NCBI RefSeq assembly: GCF_014805685.1 | Contig: NC_060906.1 | Location: 8,637,346-8,701,345, forward strand | Origin: Silurus meridionalis | Lineage: Eukaryota; Chordata; Actinopteri; Siluriformes; Siluridae | DNA length: 64,000 nt | Direction of reading: 5' to 3' | Part shown: one piece after another, positions 12,110 to 22,394 of the stretch | Numbering within the stretch: position 1 is the first letter of the stretch | Layout of the letters: every line of letters starts with the position of its first letter | The notes under the pieces: model-generated | Told to the model about the DNA's origin: nothing | Database searches by the model: none | Seen by the model: only the letters and a program-made list of their open reading frames with translations | Translations under genes and position numbers: made by a program

Positions 12110-12425
12110 AATTAGAAGTTGACTAATTAATCAATGATGAAACTACAGGCTCCAAAATCCATACCGATAGTTTTTCCGGGTTGCGTTATACAGTACGAGA
12201 GCTGCCTCTATTGGTGATTCACCGATGCCACGTGATGTTTAAAGTGTTTTTTTTATTTTTATTCGTTTTGTTTTTTTCTTAATATTTATTCATTTATTCA
12301 TATAGAGATACTGTACTGTACTGTACTTTTTTGTAATAAAGTTCAGTACTATTTTAGATGGAGATTTAGATCCGTTGTCAGTTTATTGTTCGGTTTTTCA
12401 CGTAAGATCCAATCTAATCTAATCT
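12110..12425. repeat. Dispersed repeat, family C, copy 1
   Basis: It shares with 41.1-41.46 kb the block 'agtttttccgggttgc.tt.tacagtacgagagc', then 'ggtgattcaccgatgccacgtg', and with 37.27-37.48 kb the inverse of the same block. Copies elsewhere have a GGTCGACC terminus, suggesting a DNA transposon family. Confidence 0.6.
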
Positions 12426-13475
12426 ACTTATGACTACCGACTATATCTTCACGTCCTCAGCCCTGCTAAAAGGTCTATTTCTATTACAGCTCATTACAGC
12501 ACTTAGCCTACACACAACACGATGAAGCTCAGCCCCACAGCACCATGTTTACCTGTTGTACAAACCACCAATCCGGAGATCCTGTCCTAGTGCACGGATA
12601 TCCCTATTTCATAACCATAGTCTGATTACAGGCAAAAAGAAATGGATCAGACACTCGCCTGTAAGAGAGATACAGCCGGAGATCCTCGAACAAAATTACT
12701 GATCTATTCCTGGTCCCGGAAACAAAACTTGGCGTGCCACGGCAAAATGTGAACGACGGTAAATAAGGTGAACAACTTCTTCCATCGAGACCACATTAAG
12801 ACAGCACAAGTGTGTGTGTGTGTTCATGTGTGACCGAGGGCTGAGAAAGCACACGGGAGCAGACGACTGGGTGGACGTAGCCACAATACAGACGCTGACC
12901 GTATTAAACACACACACACCCCTATACACTGTACAGCAGTCCATTAGAAGTTAATCCCTAAATACCGCAGACAGGGGAACTGTGGGTAATTCCACATTAT
13001 ATGTTGTCTTCGACAGGGATATCAATTCCAACCTTCTCTAAGGGTTTTTTGTTTGCTTTATATCGCTCGCACAAAACAAAACAAACGTGCAACTACGTAA
13101 TGCACATCTGAGAGCACAACACAAAAACGCTTTCAGACGTGCATTAGAGCCTAAATGATCTTTATTACTCTTTAGCCTAGCGCTGGAGAACTCACTGCTC
13201 TTGTATTGCCATGGGATCACGCAAACCAGGTCTAGGATGCATATGACAATATAAGCTTTGCGCACAAAAGCATCCGGGTTTGTTCCATACAGCGGGAGCA
13301 CCAAACAGATTTATAAAATTATTTATTTCAAATTATATTTGTAAAAATATTAAAAAATGTGCTGTATTTAAAAATATTTCTCGATGTACAATACTATAGA
13401 AAAGAAACTTGGATATATATTTGAGTAGTTAATGTGCAGCTTGTACAGCACTACAGATTTACTGTCCTCCGAAAA
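12426..13475. other. Noncoding stretch
   Basis: Mostly unique-looking AT-rich sequence with a short TG tract near 12811-12822 and CA near 12910. No supported exon on either strand. Confidence 0.45.
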
Positions 13476-13479
13476 TAAC

Positions 13480-14210
13480 AACATGCAGCCATTATTGTCT
13501 AAATAACTGCCAACAAAAGGAAGTACACCCCGAGTGAACGTGTCAAAACTGTGTCCAAAGTGTCAATATTTAGTGTAAGCACCATCCAGCAATACCTTAA
13601 TCCTCCTGGGCATGGAATTTATGACATAAATAATGACATCACAGAGCTGCTGGATGCTTGAGGATTCAGGTCTGGAGACCTCACTGTATATGTTGGAATC
13701 CATGTTTTCCCTCAATGAACCGCAGCTCCCCATTACCAGCAGCACTCATGCAGCCCCAGACCATGATGTTACCACCACCATGCTTGACTGTAGGCAAGAC
13801 AATTTTCTTGGTTCTCCTCACCAGAACGTCACCACACATATACTGGACACCATCTGAGCCAAAGAAGTTTATCTTAGTCTCATCAGACTACAGGACATGT
13901 TACAGTAATTCATGCTCTTAGACAGGTCGTCTTAAGCAAACTGTGGGCTTTTTTGCAAACCAGCTTCAGAGGAAGTTTCCTTCTGGGACGACACCACGCA
14001 AACCCACTTGTTGCAGTGTGCGGCGTATGATCTGAGCACTGACAAGTGGAACTTCTGCTTCTGCAGCCTCTAAAACAATGCTGCAGCACTCAGCACAAGG
14101 ACTCGACTTCTTTGATGGACCCTTGCGAGGTCTGTTCCGAGTGGAAATGCTTCAAGGGCGGAAGACCATCGCTGGAAGATCAGAAAGACCTTCAACGAGC
14201 TCAACATTCG
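13480..14210 (-). mobile_element. Tc1-family transposase relic
   Basis: On the minus strand, scattered frames read as a decayed Tc1-type transposase. The + strand text 'catgcagccccagaccatgatgttaccaccaccatgcttgactgtaggcaagac' (13747-13800) and the block near 14000-14030 (gtgcggcgtatgatctgagcactgac) are classic for this family in fish. Several indels and large deletions remove any intact frame. Confidence 0.85.
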
Positions 14211-14734
14211 TTTAAACATTTTCATCATATATAGGATCATTCGAACATATGAATAATATTAGAATAACATACACCTTAAATACGTTACCCTGAGATGGAA
14301 ATAAGTATTGGCTACTGTTCTTTTAATGCCATGCCAGCATTATTGGATAAAAAAGTAACAGCACAGCAATAGAGTCTTGCAGTTCAACTACTGTATTATC
14401 GACAGTGGTTATATAAGGCTTAATACTTCCAGGATTATCTTTGGTTACACACTTTGAAACACTCCGAAATGAGTATTTTTCAGTAAAATTTGAGTATTTA
14501 AGTGGATTATTATATTAAAAAATATTATAGTTCATTAGCATATGTTTGAGGGTTATGTATATTTTGCAGTGATCACATATTCATCATTTAGCAGAAAAGA
14601 ACGTGCGAGTCTGGAGTGTCCAGTACGCCATCTTGTGTATCCGGTCTGAACGTGATTGGATTTAAAGAGAAGGTTGAGGAATTGTCTTTCGTTCATAGTA
14701 AGGTTGATCTGACATAGCGGGTGTATTTACAAAT

Positions 14735-14880
14735 TTTACGCCATTTGCCAGACACCCTTATCTAAAGCGACTTCTATTTCTTCTTCTAGCTTCCTCGGGG
14801 GACAGTAGTGAGAGGGATTTGAACTCATGACCTTCAGATCCAAAGTCTAATGCCTTAAACATTAAGCTACCACCTCCCAC
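14735..14880. mobile_element. SINE-like repeat fragment
   Basis: It contains the fish-repeat core 'ccatttgccagacacccttatctaaagcgactt', and on the minus strand a tRNA-like B-box region (gagttcaaatccc). Related copies are at about 19.9, 20.8 and 29.5 kb. Confidence 0.6.
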
Positions 14881-14999
14881 CATGTTAAGTTTGAGGTTTG
14901 AAGGTGGGATTTTTATAGTCTGATTACCCAGAAATACGTGTTTATCTGGAGACCTTTTGTGAACGGCGAAAATTTTCAAGCTGTCCGTCACCGGGCTGA

Positions 15000-15650
15000 T
15001 GGATAAACACGTGACGGCAGCTGCATTTTTGTAGCTTCTTTTGTCGTCCTAATCGGACGTTTGGTTATCGGACGCCTCTGAATCAGCCTGTGCAGGTGCA
15101 AGAGATCGGATTTCTGCCCAAACACAAACGCAGAGGGTGAGCGATGGCGGGCCGTTCCTCAAAGCGGAAATGATGCGCGTAATCATACTAATCTATGCTA
15201 ATTACACACCACGGAAAAATGATTTGATTATCTGGTGAAAAAGGTGGGAGGGGTGTCTAGTCTCACAGACAAATAATTTAGGTGGCAAATAACCCATATA
15301 AGAAAAGCGCTTGGAGCATTCACCAGCCCCCTGCCATTCCTCCCTCACTCCCCCTTCTTTCGTAATAACAGACTGTTCCCATGGGGTGATTACCATACTG
15401 CACCAAATCTGTCCATCATTCATAAACCATAACCTGCGGGCAGACGGACGTCCGGCGCAAACCTGCTGTGAAATCAGATTTGCCTAATTGGACCAATTAC
15501 TGCCTTTTGTGTGTAGATTATCACATTTCCCAGGGTGCCGTTTTGTTTCATGCGAAATACAACAATTCTGCAGTTATCGGGAGAAAAGTGCACCGGCAAA
15601 TCCATCCTGTAAACGATTACGAGCGTTCGACAACACTTGTGGTGATTTTT
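15000..15650. promoter_or_regulatory. Candidate conserved noncoding / enhancer block
   Basis: About 650 bp lacks the repeat families that fill its surroundings and is rich in homeodomain and POU-like words (ctatgctaattacac near 15190-15207; aattggaccaatta near 15486-15500). Reading frames are short and interrupted. It resembles a vertebrate enhancer in texture only; no alignment was possible. Treat this as a hypothesis. Confidence 0.3.
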
Positions 15651-15667
15651 CTCCTTCCTAAGATGCA

Positions 15668-16050
15668 ACACTATACGAACAAAAGTGTCAAGGCACTTGA
15701 CCATATGATGTGTATGCACTTTCTGAACACCCCCTTCCACAAATAGTCTCCATTTGCTGTTAAAATGACCTGCACTTTTCTAGAGGTTGCTCTGGATTAT
15801 GTGGAGATTTGTGCTCATTCAGACACAAGGGTGATGTAGGTGATGTGAGGAGGATTCATCCAAAAATTGTTCAATAGGGTTTAGAGCTCTATAGTAGCTC
15901 ACCCAAGATCTTCCACTCCCACATATGTAAAATGGATCTCCCCGTGGAGTTGGCTTTGTGAACAGGGGCGTCGTCGTGCTGGGATAGGTCTGGGTCTCCT
16001 AGTTTGATTGAAGGGAAAAATGTCATGCAATGCAATAGACTCTCTGGGGA
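15668..16050. mobile_element. Family A repeat, copy 2 (long)
   Basis: The longest copy here. It starts 'ctatacgaacaaaagtgtcaaggcac' and runs through 'tgtggagatttgtgctcattcag' and 'ggagttggctttgtgaacaggggcgtcgtcgtgctgggataggtctgggtctcc'. The short frames over it are not genes. Confidence 0.7.
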
Positions 16051-16442
16051 TTTTCACACGAGAGTCTCTAGAGCTCAGAGAAGAATGAGTCAACTGGTTT
16101 AGAAGACGGCAACTCGCTTTATACAACCGTGGTGTGGTGAAAGAGCGTTATAGAAAATCCCCTCTGTATCAGCCTGGCTTCCGGACTGATATGCTACAAC
16201 AGCCATTTAAAAAGTTACAATCCTGCCAGCATTTTGAGGCCACACCTGGTACTGAAACGGGACTGTTCAAGGGAAACTGTGGAGCTGTTCCTATTAAAGT
16301 GGCCAGTGAGGGTATAATCTTGTTGGTAAAGGAGGAGAAAAATGTCAGATTTGCGGTGTATGATGCTCCGCACTATTTCTCTCTCTTGCATCGAGGGCTC
16401 ACGAAATTTGAATTTAAAAAAATGTATCTTCATACACAATAT

Positions 16443-16720
16443 CGCCAAACGTTTGCGGACATCTGGTCATAAGTACGGCATGTGCTTTTTGAGCATTGGG
16501 TTCCACATATAGTTCCAATTTACTCTTGTAGTTTACTCTTATCTGGAACAGGTTTCGGGTTTCCAAGTTCAAGTGAATGCAACATTTTGTTATACCACAT
16601 CCAAAGACGTCCTGTACGATTGTGTGCCTTCAGCTTTGTGGTAACAGTTTGGAGAAGAACCACATATAGCAGGAAAAGGTCAGGTGTCCCTAAACTTTTG
16701 GCAATATTGTATATGAGCAG
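16443..16720. mobile_element. Family A repeat, copy 3
   Basis: Contains 'ggaacaggtttcgggtttccaagttc', 'catccaaagacgtcctgtacgattgtgtgcc' and the end 'ggtcaggtgtccctaaacttttggcaatattgtat'. It lies 400 bp after copy 2, in the same orientation. Confidence 0.7.
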
Positions 16721-17475
16721 GGCAACAGTTCGTCTCTCAATGCTGGGTGCTTAGTTTCTTAGGGTGCTTATGATGACATTAGCGATTTTGAGGGCTTTGT
16801 TAACTCGCTAGCTGATTACACACATTGGGTTTGAAGCATGTGACCTTCCCGTAGATACAAAACAGTATTTTAGTTTGTTTAACACTTTAATGAGTAGCTA
16901 AACCTGTTGTGTAAAATAGTTTCTGAATTCGCATTGTAAATAAATTTGCATAATCGCTCTTGAAGGTAAAAAAAAATTTAAATAATAAAAAAAGATTAAT
17001 ACAGTGCCATATTTATAGACATTGTCCCCAGAAATCTTACACACTCGGTTCTGGGATGCAACCTGGTTTTGGGGACCAGGGTCCTGTAATGACACAATTA
17101 GAAAGACTGTTTATCGGGTTGCTACGATGACGACATCTAAACTATTTACAGAGTTCCAGACCCGTGCAGTGTCGCTGTGCACCCGGTATGATCAAACCTA
17201 AAGAGTACGTGCTAATATAATATTCAGTAGCCTACATGGGTATAGAGCAGCGGATGCCAAACTTGAATAAAACACGCCATTTACAAACGGGTTCCCGAGC
17301 GAATCCGATCTCCTCCGCTGTTTCATCCAATACGTTTTACAAAACAAAATGAGAAATAATCACTGATGGCTTTTTGTGCTGATATTTTGTATTGGTTAGT
17401 TTTGTCATTGTCCACTAGTGAGCAGTTGATAACCTGAACAATGAACAATGGAACTGTAATGAATGGACATTCGTT
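16721..17475. other. Noncoding stretch
   Basis: AT-rich unique-looking sequence. No exon, RNA or repeat identified. Confidence 0.4.
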
Positions 17476-17590
17476 GTTAAAGATGAGGATGGGTTCCCTT
17501 TAGAGTCTGGTTCCTCTTAACGTTTCTTCCTCATACCATCTCAGAGAGATTTTTCTTTGCCATAGTCACCATGGTCTCACTGATTATTGG
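17476..17590 (+). mobile_element. Fragment of a LINE/SINE 3' tail
   Basis: The block 'gatgaggatgggttccctttagagtctggttcctctt..cgtttcttcctcat.ccatctc' is repeated, more completely, at 25.42-25.65 kb, where it ends in an (ATTGA)n tail. Confidence 0.65.
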
Positions 17591-17611
17591 AGGTCCAACA
17601 GTACATATGTA

Positions 17612-17659
<48 letters not shown>

Positions 17660-17702
17660 CATGTTGCACAGGCTGTTACACTCTATTGGAGCTCCACAGT
17701 AT

Positions 17703-17758
<56 letters not shown>

Positions 17759-17949
17759 TCATTTTGCACAGGCTGTTACACTCTATTGAGCTCCAACAGT
17801 ATAAGAGTGTGTGTGTGTGTGTGTGTGTGTGTTCATGTTGCACAGGCTGTTACACTCTATTGGAGCTCGAACAGTATAAGTGTGTGTGTGTGTATGTTCA
17901 TGTTGCACAGGCTGTTACACTCTATTGGAGCTCCAAAAGTATAAGTATA

Positions 17950-17995
<46 letters not shown>

Positions 17996-18252
17996 CTCAT
18001 GTTCATGTTGCACAGGCTGTTACACTCTATTGAAGCTCCAACAGTATAAGTGTGTGTGTGTGTGTTCATGTTGCACAGGCTGTTACACTCTATTGGAGCT
18101 CCAACAGTATAAGTATAAGTGTAAGTGTGTGTGTGTTCATGTTGCACAGGCTGTTACACTCTATTGGAGCTCCAACAGTATAAGTATAAGTGTAAGTGTG
18201 TGTGTGTTCATGTTGCACAGGCTGTTACACTCTATTGGAGCTCCAACAGTAT

Positions 18253-18285
<33 letters not shown>

Positions 18286-18345
18286 CATGTTGCACAGGCT
18301 GTTACACTCTATTAGAGCTCCAACAGTATAAGTGTGTGTGAGTAT
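17590..18345. repeat. VNTR: nine 50-bp cores linked by (TG)n
   Basis: Nine copies of a core (ttcatgttgcacaggctgtt, then acactctattggagctccaacagtataag) alternate with (TG)n tracts whose length differs in every unit. Copies start near 17659, 17757, 17831, 17895, 18003, 18065, 18136, 18206 and 18283. Some linkers carry an extra TATAAG duplication. Cys/Val-rich frames across it are translations of (TG)n. Confidence 0.95.
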
Positions 18346-18486
18346 AAAATCTAGTTCCTGTATGACTCTACACCCAGTTTATTTCCGAAAATACACGCGC
18401 GCGCGCGCACACATACACCAATACAATAATAAACTCGATGATGATGATAGTGATGGTGATGAAGATGATAAAGGGCCGCTTCTTAC

Positions 18487-18960
18487 CTTCACGCGCAGCC
18501 TTTAGCTTTAGCATAACAGCAGTCCGACTTCTCTCTCCGCCTTTCCGAGCGCGTTTCGAGAAACACTCCGGCGAAATTCACATCAAATCCTTCGCGTGTA
18601 ATTGTTTAATTTCGCGCGGTTGCGGTATTTATTATATTTATTGGTCCTTTTAAAACATCTAAAGGGGGAAAAGAAAAACACAGAAAAGAAACTCGACGGA
18701 TGGCGATCAAGCCCCGCCTCCCTGTCCGTCACCCCGAATAGCGCGAGCTAACGGCCACGGCTCGTTTCTCGCCTCCTGATTGGACTAGGCTGCTGTCACT
18801 GAGCGTGAAGCCTCTAGCCCCGCCTTTGGGGCGCTCCGATTGGTCCACCTGGTCCAGAACGCGGAAGTGCTTCCCCAGTTCTATTCGTTCGACGGAGCGT
18901 TGATTGGCTGCGACAAGGCAAAAAAAAAAAAATCTCGCTGGTTCTCGTCTGCCATTGGAC
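18487..18960 (-). promoter_or_regulatory. CpG-rich promoter with minus-strand first exon
   Basis: This is one of two CpG-dense stretches in the window. The minus strand carries five CCAAT boxes (complements of ATTGG at 18640-18644, 18779-18783, 18839-18843, 18903-18907 and 18954-18958) and GC boxes near 18713 and 18820. At its left edge the minus strand reads GAAG|GTAAGA, a consensus 5' splice site with the last exon base at 18487. This fits a noncoding first exon of a gene transcribed leftward out of the promoter. Its coding exons are not visible to the left. From human gene order, FRYL would be a reasonable candidate, but nothing in the sequence proves it. Confidence 0.55.
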
Positions 18961-19084
18961 ATTAATTGCCTCGTCCCCCACCCCATGCCAAGCATTATAA
19001 TAGGATCATTTTATAGTTCGTAATTCCCAACATCTAACCAGGAAACAACTAAAACATCCCGCTTAACTCAGAGTTTAGTCGTTG

Positions 19085-19092
19085 TGACGTCA
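19085..19092. promoter_or_regulatory. Perfect CRE palindrome TGACGTCA
   Basis: A full cAMP-response-element/ATF palindrome lies about 125 bp beyond the CpG-rich block. It is followed by ATGGCTGCTCACAG at 19100, a 32-codon frame without known homology. It may belong to the same promoter region acting in the + direction. Confidence 0.35.
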
Positions 19093-19420
19093 AAGCAACA
19101 TGGCTGCTCACAGCCTCCACAATGAACTGTACAGATCAGTGTGTTCAGAATTATACCATCATTTATCACTCATCACTGCTAAAACATGAAGGCATCTGGT
19201 CTATGTTTGTGTCTAGGTTCCTGATGTTCTTTCAAACAGTGGGATTATAGTCATTAAGCAAAGCATGTTGAAACCTTACCATTTTGAATCACTGTGGATT
19301 CCTGGAAATATTTTGTCAAACAGGTCTGTAAAATACCTCCATAGTCAAAGATTGTGTGGTCGACGAAGTATCAGTACTAGCAATCAAACCCAAAACCTCC
19401 TGGCCACTGGCACGGACGGA

Positions 19421-19535
19421 CAGATGGATGGATGGATGGATGGATGGACGGACGGACGGACGGACGGACGGACGGACAGACAGACAGATAGATAGATGGA
19501 TGGATGGATGGATGGATGGATGGACGGACAGACAA
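19421..19535. repeat. (GGAT)n/(GGAC)n/(AGAC)n microsatellite
   Basis: Compound tetranucleotide array. All overlapping long frames on both strands (Trp-Met-Asp-Gly or Ser-Ile-His-Pro) derive from it. Confidence 0.95.
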
Positions 19536-19904
19536 GCAGACAAACCCTCTGGACCAGAGATGCCCATACTAGGGCTTGCAGGCCAAAGTTGGCCCATGTG
19601 ACCTTTGATTTGAACTCATAATCTTCTGGCCTATGATCTCTGTGAATCTTGGTGTTACAGTGTACAATGTTCTCTTCTGGCACACAATGTGTTCACGTGT
19701 TGCCCCAACTAGCCATGCCATATTATAAGAAGAGCAAAAAAGTAGAAAAATGCACATTGGAAAGATTTCTGAAAAATACGGACCAGCTTCATGTCTCAGA
19801 TTAAAGGTCATTAAATAATACATTGGCTTATTTCTCACTGTACTATAAGTTTTACTGAACTTTGAAAATCATGATTGAGAGAAACCATGACCAGTTTTAT
19901 TTTA

Positions 19905-20030
19905 ATATTTACATTTATGGCATTTGGCAGATGCCCTTAATCCAGAGCGACTTACATTTTATCTTATACATAAAACTGAGCAGTTAAGGGCCTTACTCAG
20001 GGGTTCAGGAGTGAACGGCTGATTTGGAAA
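19905..20030. mobile_element. SINE-like repeat, 5' part
   Basis: Contains 'tggcatttggcagatgcccttaatccagagcgacttacatttt' and 'gagcagttaagggccttactcaggggttc'. The matching distal part (tRNA-like, minus sense) resumes at about 20800, so the copy appears split by some 770 bp. Confidence 0.65.
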
Positions 20031-20159
20031 ATGATTTATGGGGTGGCAAAGGGGGTGGCATGAGTATTATAAGGGGTGGCAACACTGAAGCAATCATCCT
20101 TGCGTGGTTATTAAGGATTCAAGGAATGATATACATATTTGTTGTGGTCAACATTTTTA

Positions 20160-20420
20160 AGATAAGATAAGATGATATACCTTTATTCGTCCCACAGTGG
20201 GGAAATTTCTTTGTTATAGCAGCAAAGGAAAGAAATAAAAAAAATAATAATAAATGCAAATATATAAAAAGAATATACACATACTATAATATACAGTATA
20301 TACACAGTACAATGTATAAATACAATAAGGGAAGAAAAAAGGTACGCATTGCAGGTAGTATTTCACACAGGTAATATTGCACATGTTGCATGTAATATTG
20401 GTTTATAAAAATTAAATAAA
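20160..20420. mobile_element. LINE 3'-region fragment (Rex1-like)
   Basis: It has the 'cctttattcgtcccacagtggggaaatttc' signature followed by A-rich sequence, typical of a fish LINE 3' region. The family assignment is tentative. Confidence 0.5.
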
Positions 20421-20799
20421 GACTAATATGTGATTGACTTGACCCTGTTATCTGGATTTAAGACATCAATTAAATACGATTGTATAGTATCTTTAACATA
20501 TACAAATGCTTCTATTCATTAAAAGAGCCAAATAGAGTCGTTGGGTTGTGATCAGTGATCAGGCTGGTTGCACTGAATGTGTTTGATTCACAAAAACAAA
20601 GCAGTTCATAAGAGTCGTTTGTTCAGACTACACTTTAATACAAAAGAGAAGATTTCTTTGCCGTTATTTACAGGTATTTGTTTTTCACACTGAAGTGCCG
20701 CTGATGTAAATTGCTAGAGGAAACTGATTAAATATATGTTTCATACACTGGGATACCAGTGCTAGAGTGGCAGATAGGATGAACGCACAGAAGTGGTAG

Positions 20800-20876
20800 A
20801 TTAGTGTGGCTGGGATTTGAACTCACAACCTTCAGATCCTAAATCAAATGTTTAACCACTAAGCTACCACCTTCTT
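20800..20876. mobile_element. SINE-like repeat, distal part
   Basis: The text 'gtgtggctgggatttgaactcacaaccttcagatcctaaatcaaatgtttaaccactaagctaccacc' matches the same segment of the copies at 14.8 and 29.65 kb. Confidence 0.6.
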
Positions 20877-20879
20877 GCT

Positions 20880-21585
20880 TTTTAATATAATGTTGGGTAT
20901 AATGCAACATTTTTTTTTGGCCCACTGCCTTCAAACAAGTTTGCTTCTTCTTGGCCCTACAGAGGAGGCACCTCCGCTGTGGACTGATCTAACACTGTTT
21001 TTTCCACATCTTCTCATTATCGTTGAAGTGAGAGGATTGGGAATCATCTAAGTACTTAGAATTAATTTATCATTTATGTTTTAACTGTTTAATAGATGGT
21101 CATGATGATGTGTCCAGGAGCACTGTATTGAGTATCAGGGTGAGATGGTGGCTCTAAATCTAATGCTTGACAGCACCAGGGTCTTTGGTTTAATCCTTTC
21201 TGTCCGTGTTCCTTTGTTTTCCATACAGGGTTTATTCCCACCTCAGACTTTTTGTTATGTTATCACACATCTAATCATGTATTAGGTGACGTAAAGATTT
21301 TTTCAGTGGGGATTTCGTTGCTGTCCAGATACGAGACTTTTATCACTGAGGAAGAAATTATGATAGAAACGAATCCAATCCGAGCAGGGCTTCAGTGGCG
21401 CGTTCTTTCGGCGACATCTGCTGGTCAGAGAGAAGAAGTGCAGGTGAAATGTACATTAGGATTGTGGATTCTACAGCGGTTTGTTTTGCTGCAGACAGTT
21501 TTATTTGTTAACAATAAACTTGTTTAAAGTAAAAAAAATGCAATAATTGTACCTTTATAGTAACGATTCTGTGATAAAAATAAAT
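20880..21585. other. Noncoding stretch
   Basis: It includes a 'gcgacatctgctggtcag' word (about 21409-21430) that recurs in fish repeats. No supported exon. Confidence 0.4.
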
Positions 21586-21589
21586 ATTA

Positions 21590-21661
21590 CTCCCCGTCGG
21601 GGAATCGAACCCCGGTCTTCCGCGTGACAGGCGGAGATACTGTCCACTATACTAACGAGGA
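21590..21661 (-). tRNA. tRNA-Asp (GTC)
   Basis: The minus strand folds as a complete 72-nt tRNA. The acceptor stem is TCCTCGT/ACGGGGA with discriminator G. The anticodon stem-loop is TCCGC-CTGTCAC-GCGGA with anticodon GTC, and the T arm is CGGGG-TTCGATT-CCCCG. Compared with the vertebrate tRNA-Asp I remember, the first anticodon-stem pair is T-A instead of C-G, a compensatory change. The D loop reads AGTGGACAGT. A pol III stop (TTTTT) lies 10 nt downstream, at 21580-21576 on the minus strand. No intron. It is probably functional and stands alone. Confidence 0.95.
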
Positions 21662-21710
21662 GGACATGGTTGAAGCCACCTGGTATATATTCTTATACTT
21701 GATATATATG

Positions 21711-21713
<3 letters not shown>

Positions 21714-21765
<52 letters not shown>
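21714..21765. repeat. (CT)n microsatellite
   Basis: About 52 bp of (CT)n, upstream of the tRNA on its strand. Confidence 0.97.
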
Positions 21766-21768
<3 letters not shown>

Positions 21769-22215
21769 CTATCAAGAAATTGTGCACTGAAATTGTGTAC
21801 TGACAACATGACTAAACATTTTGACGATCATGTTTGTGAACAATGACAACAGGACTTTTCATTCTGATGGTCAAATTTTTACTTATTACTTGAAGTATTT
21901 TATGAAAAGTTCAAGCTTTTGCAAGAAATCCAACATGTTGTGCTGTTTGTACACATTGTTTTTAAAATGCAGTTACTGATTCATTCTGCAAACATTATGG
22001 ATGATTAAAAAAATGCTCCAAAGCAACTGAGAAAAAAACTGTAACGGAAAACAGGAAGAACCATTTTATGTTGCATTTTATGATTGCTTCTCATAGTTGT
22101 GTATAGGTTGTTTTATGAAGACCCACACATCATTACTATTGTAATCGATCTCAAAACCGATGTTACTTCCACACAAAAACCGCGGTGCAAAAAAAAGGGA
22201 ATTCAACCTCTTAAT
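21766..22215. other. Noncoding stretch
   Basis: AT-rich, no recognisable element or exon. Confidence 0.4.
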
Positions 22216-22219
22216 ACCT

Positions 22220-22390
22220 GCATTATTGAGGATGGAACCACCAGGAATGAAAAACAGAGAAAGATCAAAGAGGAAGTTTATGGATGTGGTGATAAGAAAA
22301 CATGCAGATAATCAGTTTAAAAGATGTAGATAATAGTAATACAGAGACGGGTGTCCCGCTGTAGCGACCCCTAATGGAAACAATCGGCAT
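22220..22390 (+). mobile_element. RTE LINE 3'-end fragment
   Basis: It matches the end of the LINE at 10190-10345: 'gatggaaccaccaggaa', 'aagtttatggatgtggtga', 'acatgcag' and 'cccgctgtagcgacccctaatgg'. It is diverged and contains stops. Confidence 0.85.
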
Positions 22391-22394
22391 CAGA

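Noticed and set aside
16134..16472. 112-codon + strand frame between two family A repeats
   Set aside because: Overlaps repeat ends; an opposite-strand frame of similar length exists. No domain seen.
17571..18331. Cys/Val-rich frames of up to 148 codons
   Set aside because: Translations of (TG)n VNTR linkers, open in several frames and both strands.
17590..18345. Array resembling a CRISPR (regular cores with variable spacers)
   Set aside because: Spacers are all (TG)n, cores are about 50 bp without CRISPR hairpins, no cas genes, and the DNA is vertebrate. It is a VNTR.
19100..19195. Small 32-codon frame after the CRE palindrome
   Set aside because: No homology recognised and no splice or poly(A) context. 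Too short to call.
21252..21490. Possible first exon of ociad2 (frame ending in EEVQ before a GTGAAA donor, in phase with the next exon)
   Set aside because: It lies 5 kb upstream, contains a repeat-derived 'gacatctgctggtcag' word, and the N-terminus has no resemblance I can confirm. RNA evidence would be needed.
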